Shown: positions 7,953 through 15,183 of the stretch, piece by piece
Layout of the letters: each line of letters opens with the position of its first letter
Numbering within the stretch: the stretch's first letter is position 1
Assembly: GCA_029882335.1 (NCBI GenBank)
Contig: JAOUKW010000059.1
Coordinates: 1 to 15,183, forward strand
Direction: 5' to 3'
Origin: Candidatus Heimdallarchaeota archaeon
GTDB lineage: Archaea; Asgardarchaeota; Heimdallarchaeia; Heimdallarchaeales; Kariarchaeaceae
Length of the DNA: 15,183 nucleotides
Notes under the pieces: model-generated
Database searches by the model: none
What the model was told of the DNA's origin: nothing
What the model saw: only the letters and a program-made list of their open reading frames with translations
Position numbers and translations under genes: made by a program

Positions 7953-10045
7953 ACATTTGATAATTTTGTTAGCCAATCTCTTCTTACCTCATCTGAATTT
8001 AATTTATTATTATCTTTTCTCTCTTCAAATATAAAATCGACAATATTTGCAATCTTATAAGGATTATTAGGATCTATTCGAAGCGCTCTTCCAATTCTTT
8101 GGATAGTCTCTAGTTTTTGGACATCAGACGAAAATAAAATAATATTTTTAATATTTTTTAGATCTATCCCTTCTGAAATCATATGACATGTTATAAGTGC
8201 GTCATACTCACCTTCCGAAAATAATGTAAGTATATTTTCAGAATGTCCAGAGAAAAATTCACGATATTTTCTTGTATATTTATGAATTGTTTTTGAAACT
8301 TCATTCCCAAAATCAGTACTATGAACAAAAATAATACAGTTTGTTAAAATTTTTTGATTTTCTTTAATAAACTCTTCAAAAATTGGAATCTTGGATCGTG
8401 CATTTTTTAATACGTTACTGGCCATTATATAAGGTGCTTCAGAAGAAACATCCCCCTTTTCTGCTAATGCAGCCCACTTTCTAAATTCTTCTACTCTCTT
8501 TTTTAATTCCTCTTCAGTAGGTGTATAGATTAGCGGGTAATATTCAAATGGACAAAGAATACTGTTTTTTATAGCATCTTCTAAGCCAAAATGAAAAATG
8601 ACATTTTGTGAAGATAATTCATCAATAATATCATTATTATTTGAATATTTAAAAGACAACCTTGTAAAACTGTTTAAGATAAACTCATTCCTAGAATTTG
8701 AAAATAAAGAGAATGGAGTAGCACTTAATCCCAATCTATACCTAAATTTATTATATTCTGTTTTGAAATCTTTTGATAATAATTGCTCTATTTCATCATT
8801 GTCCAAATTTGTAATATTACTATTTTTCAATTCTTTTGTCAATAACATACGGTTTTTTTCTGATCCAATATTGTGAATCTCATCAACAATTAATAATGTA
8901 TTATCTCCAAAATCTTCCCTCATATGAACTGCGAAATTCTGAAATAAGCTATATGTAATAAATAAACAAGAACCTTTTTTATTTTGAGACATAAAACTAT
9001 CTACTTCTTTTCTATCTTTTATTTCCCAATAGGAAAATTTTCTCCAATCAGCACCAAACTCTCTCAAAACCTTATTCCATTGAATTAATAATCTTTCACT
9101 GGTGTTAATCACAACTCTGTCAATTTTATTTTCTTTGAATAATTTCTCTATTATTTTCAAAGCTGTTCTTGTTTTTCCAGTTCCAGTCGCCATTGCTAAT
9201 ATTCCGATTCCATTTGCATTATTTTCATCCAAATACCACTTGAGTGCATCATGCTGGTGTTTCCATTTATTATCAACTTGAAGATAATTCATATTCTCAT
9301 AAGGTTCACCAATCAATTTAGGATGTGTTGGTTCAAAATATGTAATTAACTTTAGTTTTGCAGCTTCAGGAATATCTATAATCATCACATTTTCCTCAAT
9401 ATTTTTACCATTAGTATTCCAGTATTTTTCAAATATATCTTGTGCTTCCTTTACGAATTCAGCATGGCCATCAATCCAAGATCTGTGTAAAGCAAAAGAT
9501 TCACCATTTTTTGTCCATCCTCTATAAGTTTCATTTAAAGATCCAATAAACTGTAAAACATTACCATTATTATCTTTGAAAATACCAATTTTATGATGAA
9601 ATTCGCTTTCTTCAGATAATACTGGATTTTGATTTTCATCCAACATTAATCCAATTTTAATTTCTAATTTATTATTTAGTAACATCCAAGATAATCCTTT
9701 GAGTCTTTCTTTTTGAAAATTTGGTGAAAATTTTGCTTTTTCTAATTCAATTTCTAAAGATTTTTTCAATTTTTCTTCTATTTTATTAGATGTAACCATT
9801 TCATTAACATCTTCTTTTGATAATCTAGATCCGATTAATAATCTCATTTTTGAATTTTCGTTTATACAAAATTTGCTAAATCCTCTACTAGCAAGTGCTA
9901 AAGAATTAGATGAAAAATATCCTGAGATTCTATCATATTTAACAGAATTTTGAAGTATTGGGATATAAAATTCAGTTACAAGGTCAAATGAAGGAGTTTG
10001 ACGGTACAAGAATTTTAAATTTATCAACATTTGAAAATCTAACAT
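7946..10045 (-). CDS. PLD-domain SF2 helicase, first gene of a probable PT-dependent effector operon
   Basis: A 699-aa fusion. Residues about 1-215 form a phospholipase-D-like domain: YDRISGYFSSNSLALASRG, LLIGSR, then HHKIGIF (150-156) and FIGSLNETYRGW with a trailing GES. Only one clear HxK half-site is seen, as is usual for this helicase-linked class. Residues about 255-690 are a superfamily 2 helicase: Q-motif-like W.HQ.DAL, Walker A ATGTGKT (286-292), DEIH (388-391), SAT (441-443), ISEGIDLK (motif V) and QRIGRALR (motif VI, 649-656). All motor motifs are intact. ATG 10045 and a second ATG 10030 are both possible starts; neither has a clear Shine-Dalgarno, and a TATA-like ATATAAAAT about 30 bases upstream suggests a leaderless message. 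Similar helicases occur in several defence systems. Neighbours suggest action on phosphorothioated or invading DNA. Confidence 0.88.
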   Translation of the reverse strand: MLDFQMLINLKFLYRQTPSFDLVTEFYIPILQNSVKYDRISGYFSSNSLALASRGFSKFCINENSKMRLLIGSRLSKEDVNEMVTSNKIEEKLKKSLEIELEKAKFSPNFQKERLKGLSWMLLNNKLEIKIGLMLDENQNPVLSEESEFHHKIGIFKDNNGNVLQFIGSLNETYRGWTKNGESFALHRSWIDGHAEFVKEAQDIFEKYWNTNGKNIEENVMIIDIPEAAKLKLITYFEPTHPKLIGEPYENMNYLQVDNKWKHQHDALKWYLDENNANGIGILAMATGTGKTRTALKIIEKLFKENKIDRVVINTSERLLIQWNKVLREFGADWRKFSYWEIKDRKEVDSFMSQNKKGSCLFITYSLFQNFAVHMREDFGDNTLLIVDEIHNIGSEKNRMLLTKELKNSNITNLDNDEIEQLLSKDFKTEYNKFRYRLGLSATPFSLFSNSRNEFILNSFTRLSFKYSNNNDIIDELSSQNVIFHFGLEDAIKNSILCPFEYYPLIYTPTEEELKKRVEEFRKWAALAEKGDVSSEAPYIMASNVLKNARSKIPIFEEFIKENQKILTNCIIFVHSTDFGNEVSKTIHKYTRKYREFFSGHSENILTLFSEGEYDALITCHMISEGIDLKNIKNIILFSSDVQKLETIQRIGRALRIDPNNPYKIANIVDFIFEERKDNNKLNSDEVRRDWLTKLSNVR

Positions 10046-10152
10046 TAATTTAGATTATTTTTCAAGTTTATTTAATTTTATATTCCAATATATTTCATTG
10101 ATCAATGTTAATTCATAAAAACTTATATTGATTTTGTATGAGTTGCTGATTA
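10046..10152. promoter_or_regulatory. Divergent promoter region with a perfect 12-bp palindrome
   Basis: This 107-bp spacer separates the helicase operon (minus) from the DGQHR-HNH pair (plus). CATTGATCAATG at 10096-10107 is a perfect inverted repeat near the centre. TATA-like sequences lie on each side: ATATAAAAT on the minus strand around 10075-10083 and CTTATATTG on the plus strand at 10122-10130. Each is about 25-35 bases from the start codon it would serve, consistent with leaderless archaeal transcripts. The palindrome is well placed to let one regulator control both operons. Sequence elements are seen; their use is inferred. Confidence 0.5.
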
Positions 10153-11730
10153 ATGATCACCTGTTTATTAATTAAAAATGAGTTAAAAATTAGTATTAAT
10201 GATAGAAGAAAAAATTACCCTTATTATCAGGGAAGTCTTCTTGCAAAAGATCTGATCTGGATTTCAGAAGCGCCTTCCTATGAAATAGATGATTCAGATA
10301 GAGAACTAGCATTAAATGTTCTAAATATTCCTGTAAGAAAATGGCAAAGACCTCTGATAGATGAAAAAATAAATAAAATGTCATTGTATTTTAATTCAGA
10401 TGAAACAGATGATCAAAAGCTACCAAACTTAATGCCTAATCCAGTATTATTGGCTTCAAATAGAAATTCATCTAATTCTTTAATAATTCAACCATACGAG
10501 GAAATAATAAATAATTCAACTATTAACATTCCAAATCTCTTTAAATTAACTATTAATTATAATGATAAAAACAATGAAAAACCATTATGGGTTTTGGATG
10601 GGCAACATAGAATAAAAGCTCTCTCAAATTCAAACCAAAAAAACAATCCTATTCCATTTGTTTTGTTGTATGATCTATCTTCAAATTCTGTTTACCGAGA
10701 TTCTTTATTTGCTAAAATTTTTGCAGAAGTTACAACAGGATCAACACCTTTGAATTATCTACATCAAGAATGGTTGATGAGAGCATTTAACTTAGGTGAT
10801 TATGCTTTAATAACTCATAGAAATTCAATCGATACAGTACTTCATTTGGTATCTATAAATAACTTATCCAATTTATTCGGAGATAATATTGAAATTAATC
10901 CAGATTTACGGGATATGGATAGAATATTTGATACAAACTTATTAGAAATGAAACAATTAATTTACAATGAATATTATAAAAAAATATCAGAAGGAGGTCC
11001 GAAAAAGTTAAATTCAAAGGAATTGGCTTTAGAGTTAATTAACGCAGTTAATATATTAACTGTGCTTATTAAAGCTGAAAAAAATGTGTTTTTTAGTGAA
11101 AAAAAGTTTCGAAAAAAAATTGTACAACAAGCATTCTTGATAGGTTGTTTGGCATTTTTATTAAAATATATTCAATTTAAACAAAACAAATATACAAAAA
11201 CTGTAAATTGGGATGAATTATTTAATAAATATAATTTTAGTAAAATAAATTGGAATTTTAATTCATGGGTTAGTAGCTTATCTGGATCATTGAATACTAT
11301 TTCTTTTAAAATAATCAAAAATTGTTTTGTGAAAATGTTTACTGAATTTGAAAATCACGTTACTGTTGAGTTATTTAATCCAAATTTTGTTAACTTCCTT
11401 CAAGGGAACAAAGCTAAAGTAAAGATTCAACTTAAGAAAAAGCAAAAATCTAAAATCATTTCTAAAGAGGAATTATTTGATGTCCCTGGTGTAAATTCAT
11501 GTTTGATAAATGATAATAAATATTTTTCCATCTCAGAAGAAACACCAAACATCTTAATTGACAAAATAACCAATGGTGATAGTTCCCCTGCAAACCCTAA
11601 AACATATAGTAAAAAAAAATTTTGTATAATTGAGCTTAATAAGGATGGGATTATGCATCTGATAATAACTCTTCATCTATTTGGAGGTATCAAAAAGCAA
11701 CTTGTTTTAAAACTTGAGAAATTTGATTAG
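10153..11730 (+). CDS. DGQHR-domain (DndB-like) protein paired with an HNH nuclease
   Basis: A 525-aa protein carrying LWVLDGQHRIKAL (DGQHR at residues 149-153), the hallmark of the DndB/DpdB/ParB-like superfamily. Supporting N-terminal family features are KWQRPLIDEKI (about 63-73) and MPNPVLLASNR (about 95-104). After the DGQHR come IPFVLLYD and a region FAEVTTGSTPLNYLHQEW equivalent to the DndB FADLN..A segment. It is longer than DndB (349 aa) because of a C-terminal half of unknown type, rich in lysine and aromatic residues, that could bind DNA. ATG 10153 has no Shine-Dalgarno and sits about 26 bases after a TATA-like site, so may be leaderless. The downstream HNH gene starts within about 10 bp of its stop, so the two probably act together. 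Not a duplicate of dndB: similarity is confined to motifs. Confidence 0.85.
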   Translation: MITCLLIKNELKISINDRRKNYPYYQGSLLAKDLIWISEAPSYEIDDSDRELALNVLNIPVRKWQRPLIDEKINKMSLYFNSDETDDQKLPNLMPNPVLLASNRNSSNSLIIQPYEEIINNSTINIPNLFKLTINYNDKNNEKPLWVLDGQHRIKALSNSNQKNNPIPFVLLYDLSSNSVYRDSLFAKIFAEVTTGSTPLNYLHQEWLMRAFNLGDYALITHRNSIDTVLHLVSINNLSNLFGDNIEINPDLRDMDRIFDTNLLEMKQLIYNEYYKKISEGGPKKLNSKELALELINAVNILTVLIKAEKNVFFSEKKFRKKIVQQAFLIGCLAFLLKYIQFKQNKYTKTVNWDELFNKYNFSKINWNFNSWVSSLSGSLNTISFKIIKNCFVKMFTEFENHVTVELFNPNFVNFLQGNKAKVKIQLKKKQKSKIISKEELFDVPGVNSCLINDNKYFSISEETPNILIDKITNGDSSPANPKTYSKKKFCIIELNKDGIMHLIITLHLFGGIKKQLVLKLEKFD

Positions 11731-11740
11731 GTATGTTGTT

Positions 11741-12229
11741 ATGTGGGAAAATTACATAAAACAGCTTAATAATTTACCAGTAGAAAATTGGGAAAATTTA
11801 TATAATAAATTTAATAAAAATAAAAATGATCTTGTTAGTTTAATGATTTTAATTCATCCTGAAAATTATAATCATTTAATAAAAATACCAGGAATTTCAG
11901 ATCCAAGGGGAAATAGATATTTTGATAACACAGTGTTTTCTATTGATCGGAATCAAAATAAATGTGATTCAATAAAAATTTTCGGTTATATTTGCCCATT
12001 AAAAAATTCTGATGAAAATAAAATAAATATTGATCATTTATGGCCTTTTTCTTTAGGAGGACCAACAGAAGTTTCTAATGGAATTTTTTTGTGTAAAATA
12101 CATAATAATTTCAAACATAATGATATTCATAATATTGATGAAAATTTGTTGTTAAATTTCACTTGGTTGGAGGAATTATTATCTAAGATAAAAAATTTAA
12201 AAAATTTTGAAAAACAGGGATTATTCTAA
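11741..12229 (+). CDS. HNH endonuclease
   Basis: A 162-aa protein with an HNH (beta-beta-alpha metal) nuclease core in its C-terminal half: NIDHLWPFSLGGPTEVSNG, then FLCKIHNNFKHND. The Asp-His pair, the GG turn, the central Asn and the Cys..His-Asn..Lys helix are all present, so metal binding and catalysis are likely. The paired zinc Cys of many HNH proteins is reduced to the single Cys of GYICPLK. ATG 11741 is preferred, with AGGT eight bases upstream and overlapping the DGQHR stop; an in-frame TTG at 11714 would overlap the upstream gene. The last codons and TAA lie inside the terminal repeat of an adjacent insertion sequence, so the original C-terminus may have been a little longer. Proposed partner of the DGQHR protein in cleaving modified or foreign DNA. 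Confidence 0.88.
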   Translation: MWENYIKQLNNLPVENWENLYNKFNKNKNDLVSLMILIHPENYNHLIKIPGISDPRGNRYFDNTVFSIDRNQNKCDSIKIFGYICPLKNSDENKINIDHLWPFSLGGPTEVSNGIFLCKIHNNFKHNDIHNIDENLLLNFTWLEELLSKIKNLKNFEKQGLF

Positions 12230-12243
12230 TTTCTTGGCTAATT
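12217..12243 (+). repeat. Left terminal inverted repeat of the insertion sequence
   Basis: Begins GGGATTATTCTAATTT and ends GGCTAATT; pairs with 12810-12836 in inverted orientation, with its inner 14 bases matching at 13 positions. It contains the stop codon of the HNH gene (12227-12229) and abuts the transposase stop at 12245. Confidence 0.7.
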
Positions 12244-12244
12244 C

Positions 12245-12760
12245 CTAAAACATAGATACCTCCTTTCTTAATTCAATTTTTTCAATATTTGGTTCTAGAA
12301 AATTCATTAAATTATTAAATCCCAGTCTTGCAGAGACTGGTATCGTAATCGAAGATGATGATCCAATTGAAAGTATGTTTTTTAATTCAATCAGACGTTT
12401 TATTTGATTATAAACATGGACTTCATTATGCATTCCACGATTAGGAATGATGAGTTTAAATTCCGTATTCAAGCTTTCTATGCGGTTTGAGACGATACTT
12501 TTTCTACCAAACTTCCAACCCAACACCTTGCCATTGTAATCAATGGCTAAAATCAAAATCCAAGACTTTTTGCCAACTTTAAAAAAAGTTTCATCAATTC
12601 AGATTACCTCTTCCAGCATGGCTGGAAGTTGTAATGTTTGGTAATGCCTACTTTCTTCATTTATCTTTGAAATCACAGAGTAAACATATTTCTCACTTTG
12701 ATTGACTAATTTACACAGATTACGCGCTTAAAGATAATATAGTTATAAGATAGAAAACCA
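12245..12760 (-). pseudogene. Degenerate DDE transposase
   Basis: The longest intact stretch (12245-12556) begins inside the catalytic domain: AIDYNGKVLGWKFGRK, typical of DDE transposases. Reading upstream in the same frame gives IDETFFKVGKKSWIL just before it, with the first catalytic Asp, but preceded by an in-frame TGA at 12599-12601 where a Trp codon TGG would be expected (EVI-stop-IDET). Further upstream the frame continues (NQSEKYVYSVISKINEES) to a TAA near 12727. A neighbouring frame supplies KVQMVFYLITILSLSA, a helix-turn-helix-like N-terminus, implying a one-base frameshift around 12725. The downstream part is hard to align with second Asp and Glu motifs, suggesting internal loss. 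Non-functional. Exact IS family not identified. Confidence 0.75.
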
Positions 12761-12809
12761 TCTGAACTTTGAAAATATTGACGAATTTTACTTAGAAATC
12801 GCGCTAATT

Positions 12810-12836
12810 AATTAGCCTAGAAAAATAAATTATCCC
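12810..12836 (-). repeat. Right terminal inverted repeat of the insertion sequence
   Basis: On the minus strand begins GGGATAATTTATTTTT and ends GGCTAATT, pairing with 12217-12243. It lies about 50 bases beyond the recognisable transposase N-terminus. Confidence 0.7.
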
Positions 12837-13047
12837 AAAAATTTCTATATTATTAATTTAGACGCGCGATCTTCAAATTTAAAATATTCTAATATTCAAT
12901 CCTAAATTAAAATTATATAAAATTCTAGAAACTAGATGAAAATAAAAAAATAAAAGCACTCTAAACAAATAATAAAGCAACTTCTTTAGATTTAATATAC
13001 TCTCTTTACTTTAATAACTTGTTAACTGATTTTTTGTAGGGATAGTA
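12837..13047. other. Non-coding spacer upstream of the methyltransferase
   Basis: About 210 bases of AT-rich sequence with stops in all frames and no RNA gene that I can recognise. A GC-rich block ACGCGCGAT at about 12862-12870 stands out, and a similar sequence in the opposite orientation (ATCGCGC, 12798-12804) lies inside the insertion sequence; significance unclear. TTTAATATAC at 12991-13000 is a plausible TATA box for the methyltransferase, and AGGGAT at 13038-13043 is its likely ribosome binding site. Confidence 0.5.
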
Positions 13048-14340
13048 TTGCAGTCAATTATGGATCACAAAAACAGAACACGCGTAAGCCAACTTGATTT
13101 TAGAAATTCTGATACAAAGTATGCTACTCATGTTTTTCATAAATATCCGGCTGTAATGGTTGGTCCTGTTGCGAAATATTGCCTCAATACATGGTTAAAA
13201 AATCAAAATAAAATACTTGATCCATTTGTAGGTAGTGGTTCTGTTTTGGTAGAATCAGCCATCCAGCAAAAAATGTCAATTGGAGTAGATTTAAATCCTC
13301 TAGCAGTCTTAATATCAAAAGTAAAAACAAGGATTATTAGTTTAGAAATTCTGTTGGAGTATAAAAAGAATTTATTTAGTTCATTAGACCTTTATTTACA
13401 TAATACGATATTAATTAATTCATTGCAAATTGAAATACCAGATACTATAACAAACTGGGATCAATGGTTTAGTGATTTGCATTTGCAACAACTATTATTG
13501 ATTAAATCTAAAATACTGGAAATCGTACCAGTACAAGAATATCAAGAATTCTTTTTGGTTGCATTTTCGGAATTGATAAGGGAAGCTTCCTATACACGGA
13601 ACGGTGAATTTAAAAGATTTAGAATGCCAAAGGATAAAAGAGATCAATTTTTGTTTCCTGTATTATCTGAATTTCTTAAAAAAGTAGACAGAAATATTCA
13701 GGGTTATCGAGACTACCTTAATTTGCTTCCAAAACAAGCAAGTAAATTTGAACCAAAGGTCTATTTTGGTAATTCTAAACATTTAGATTTCATAGAAGAT
13801 GCTTCTATGAATGGAATTTTGACTTCTCCCCCTTATGGAGATTCTTTTACTACTGTGGCATATGGTCAATTTTCTAGTTTATCTTCTGAAATATTGGGTT
13901 TAAATGTAATACAACCACTACGTGTGGATGATTATTTAATGGGAGGTAAAAAAGAGCAACGTAGTACTAATATTTCTAAGATCCCTTCTCCTCATCTACA
14001 TGAAACATTAGATATAATTAGAGAAAAAGACGGCAGACGGGTGATTGATGTAGAAAGATTCTTTCAAGATTATTTTGAAGTAATACAGGAATGTAATCGT
14101 GTTTTAAAAGAAAATTCAAAGATTGTATTTGTTGTAGGAAATCGAACAGTAAAAAATACATGGATTGAGACTGATATTATTACTTCTGAAATATTCTCCG
14201 ATTTTGGATATAAGTTGAATGGAATTTCCATTAGAGATATACCAAATAAGAGCATGCCAAGTAAAAATTCACCCTCAAATATTAAAGGTGATAAAGTAAC
14301 TACAATGGTAAATGAATTTATAGTGGTAATGGAAAGGTAA
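13048..14340 (+). CDS. DNA amino-methyltransferase, probable Type II (N4-cytosine) modification enzyme
   Basis: A 430-aa S-adenosylmethionine-dependent DNA methyltransferase. An N-terminal motif X-like region (THVFHKYPAVMVGPVAKY, about 27-44) precedes motif I KILDPFVGSGSVLVES (about 55-70) and the acidic GVDLNPLAV (79-87). About 170 residues follow, which may hold the target-recognition domain, and then the catalytic motif IV TSPPYGD (259-265). SPPY is typical of N4-cytosine enzymes, though some N6-adenine enzymes have it too. VLKENSKIVFVVGN is the later strand-turn region. TTG 13048 has AGGGAT four bases upstream; ATG 13060 is an alternative start without a binding site. It converges on a MvaI/BcnI-like nuclease gene with a seven-base gap, so the pair should be a restriction-modification system. 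Confidence 0.9.
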   Translation: MQSIMDHKNRTRVSQLDFRNSDTKYATHVFHKYPAVMVGPVAKYCLNTWLKNQNKILDPFVGSGSVLVESAIQQKMSIGVDLNPLAVLISKVKTRIISLEILLEYKKNLFSSLDLYLHNTILINSLQIEIPDTITNWDQWFSDLHLQQLLLIKSKILEIVPVQEYQEFFLVAFSELIREASYTRNGEFKRFRMPKDKRDQFLFPVLSEFLKKVDRNIQGYRDYLNLLPKQASKFEPKVYFGNSKHLDFIEDASMNGILTSPPYGDSFTTVAYGQFSSLSSEILGLNVIQPLRVDDYLMGGKKEQRSTNISKIPSPHLHETLDIIREKDGRRVIDVERFFQDYFEVIQECNRVLKENSKIVFVVGNRTVKNTWIETDIITSEIFSDFGYKLNGISIRDIPNKSMPSKNSPSNIKGDKVTTMVNEFIVVMER

Positions 14341-14347
14341 TTTCTTA

Positions 14348-15172
14348 TTAAAAAAATGAATTAAGATCACTATCCTCATTATTGACCTTGAAATTAATGT
14401 CTTGGTTATTTTCAATTGTATATCGAAGTTTCAAGAAATCGTTGATATCATTAATTTGGTATTTTTCTATCATCAAATTATTTCTTACCCAACTGGGACT
14501 TAATCTAAAACCCCAACCGGGAGATCTAAAACTGACTCCATCCCAAATTCCATTTATTTTATCTTTTTTATATCTCATTTCATAATTTGCATTACCATCT
14601 TTAATTATTTCAATAATAGAATTAGGAGACATAGGTATATAATATAATTTAGTAAATTTAAATTTCCTATCCTTTCTTTCACCAGAAATAGAAGCTAATA
14701 GTAATCCATGATTATATTTAACCAATTTCTGATTTATATCTAAATTAGAAAATTCTTGCCATTCTTTATTTACGTTTTCTCTGTAAGACCAATGCAGAAC
14801 GCCAGCGTCATCTATATTATATTTTAATTTGTTTAATCTATTGGGTAGATCATAGCATATCCCTTCGTTCATTTTTATAATATGTCTATTTGGTTCTATA
14901 CAAATAGCAGAAGTACATTTAGATCCTTTTTTTTGTTTTGCACATAAATAATCATTTGTGGGAGTGTTAGAAATTTGACTTAGCTCTTTTTCAGCAGAAT
15001 AAGTAAATATTGAAAGCTGGCTTTTTTTACCCCATATTTTCAATTCTAATCCTAGTAAATCACCTATCTTGAGTGGGTTTCTATGAAATCCTAAAATATA
15101 CTCAAAACAATCACCAAAATGAGGATTACCATGACCTATAAGTGAATTATCACATTCTATTGTGTTGTTCAT
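14348..15172 (-). CDS. MvaI/BcnI-family Type II restriction endonuclease
   Basis: A 274-aa PD-(D/E)XK nuclease. GHGNPHFGDCFEYILG (13-28) followed by GDLLGLELKIWGKKSQLSIF matches the remembered MvaI architecture of GNTGIGKTFEDLL, then DFHDIEIK and SLLTLFT. The spacing agrees exactly: Glu24, Asp38, Glu43 and Lys45 correspond to MvaI Glu36, Asp50, Glu55 and Lys57. Further on, LHWSYREN and NHGLLLASISGERK parallel its YWSF and IAVISAESK, and SPGWGFRLS resembles the C-terminal HGTAFRI. Three Cys at about 77-91 are an extra. MvaI and BcnI cut CC(A/T)GG and CC(C/G)GG as monomers, so a related short GC-rich site is likely. ATG 15172 is the first Met, but the frame stays open to the window edge, so a few more N-terminal residues are possible. 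Confidence 0.75.
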   Translation of the reverse strand: MNNTIECDNSLIGHGNPHFGDCFEYILGFHRNPLKIGDLLGLELKIWGKKSQLSIFTYSAEKELSQISNTPTNDYLCAKQKKGSKCTSAICIEPNRHIIKMNEGICYDLPNRLNKLKYNIDDAGVLHWSYRENVNKEWQEFSNLDINQKLVKYNHGLLLASISGERKDRKFKFTKLYYIPMSPNSIIEIIKDGNANYEMRYKKDKINGIWDGVSFRSPGWGFRLSPSWVRNNLMIEKYQINDINDFLKLRYTIENNQDINFKVNNEDSDLNSFF

Positions 15173-15183
15173 ATGAGATAGTA

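Larger units (their letters stand above)
12217..12836 (-). mobile_element. Decayed insertion sequence of about 620 bp with terminal inverted repeats
   Basis: The ends 12217-12243 and 12810-12836 are inverted copies of one another, both reading inward from GGGAT to GGCTAATT with 21 of 27 positions identical. Between them, on the minus strand, lies one degenerate DDE transposase frame whose stop is immediately inside the left repeat. No convincing target duplication is seen; both flanks have only a short A-run. The length is small for a DDE element, so internal deletion is likely. The left end overlaps the final codons of the HNH gene. Confidence 0.72.

Noticed and set aside
12599..12601. TGA read as tryptophan or selenocysteine in the transposase
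   Set aside because: TGA clearly terminates dndB, the helicase and the ATPase genes here, and the same transposase also carries a frameshift, so decay is simpler.
12798..12870. Opposed GCGCGAT-like blocks as an RNA gene or a second IS end
   Set aside because: The match is only about seven to ten bases, no stem-loop of tRNA or ncRNA type can be drawn, and the better inverted repeats are 12217-12243 and 12810-12836.
13048..14340. Methyltransferase as a partner of the HNH nuclease
   Set aside because: The insertion sequence separates them, and the convergent MvaI-like nuclease is a much better fit as its partner.
1..15183. CRISPR array, tRNA or rRNA genes
   Set aside because: No regularly spaced direct repeats, cloverleaf-like sequences or rRNA-like stretches were seen on either strand.

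Overview
The window is an AT-rich, gene-dense accessory region that reads as a multi-layer DNA-modification and defence island. Ribosome binding sites are strong and of the GGTGAT/GAGGTGAT type. Several genes start at TTG, and one apparently at CTG. TATA-like boxes can be placed upstream of divergent leaderless-looking genes. Together with the gene content this suggests an archaeon with a low-GC genome, possibly Asgard-like, but the sequence alone does not exclude a bacterium. The genetic code looks standard: TAA, TAG and TGA all end convincing genes.

Left half, minus strand, two consecutive operons. Reading from right to left, a helicase with an N-terminal phospholipase-D-like domain (7946-10045) is followed by a 62-aa protein (7751-7939), a Rad50/DndD-like coiled-coil ATPase (5686-7749, apparently starting at CTG) and a 153-aa unknown protein (5228-5689). 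After a 155-bp promoter region comes a compact, translationally coupled dndB-dndC-dndD-dndE operon (172-5072). The Dnd proteins replace a non-bridging oxygen of the DNA backbone with sulfur (phosphorothioation, PT). The four upstream genes take the place of the usual bacterial DndFGH restriction genes and have the size and layout expected of the archaeal PT-dependent PbeABCD effector, although that identification is inference. No dndA (cysteine desulfurase) is present here. The extreme left edge holds the C-terminus of an unidentified plus-strand gene that converges on dndE.

Middle, plus strand. Divergent from the helicase, across a 107-bp spacer containing a perfect 12-bp palindrome, lie a 525-aa DGQHR-domain (DndB-like) protein and an HNH endonuclease. 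They look like a two-gene counterpart of the DGQ-motif plus HNH nucleases (SspE, GmrSD) that recognise modified DNA. A dying insertion sequence (about 12217-12836) with matching terminal inverted repeats abuts the HNH gene and even supplies its last codons and stop. Its transposase carries a nonsense codon and a frameshift.

Right end. An amino-methyltransferase (13048-14340) converges on a restriction endonuclease (14348-15172). The nuclease reproduces the catalytic residue spacing of the MvaI/BcnI family, so the pair is a probable Type II restriction-modification system, most likely N4-cytosine.

Taken together, one DNA segment carries PT modification, a probable PT-dependent effector, a possible second modification-sensing nuclease and a Type II restriction-modification system.
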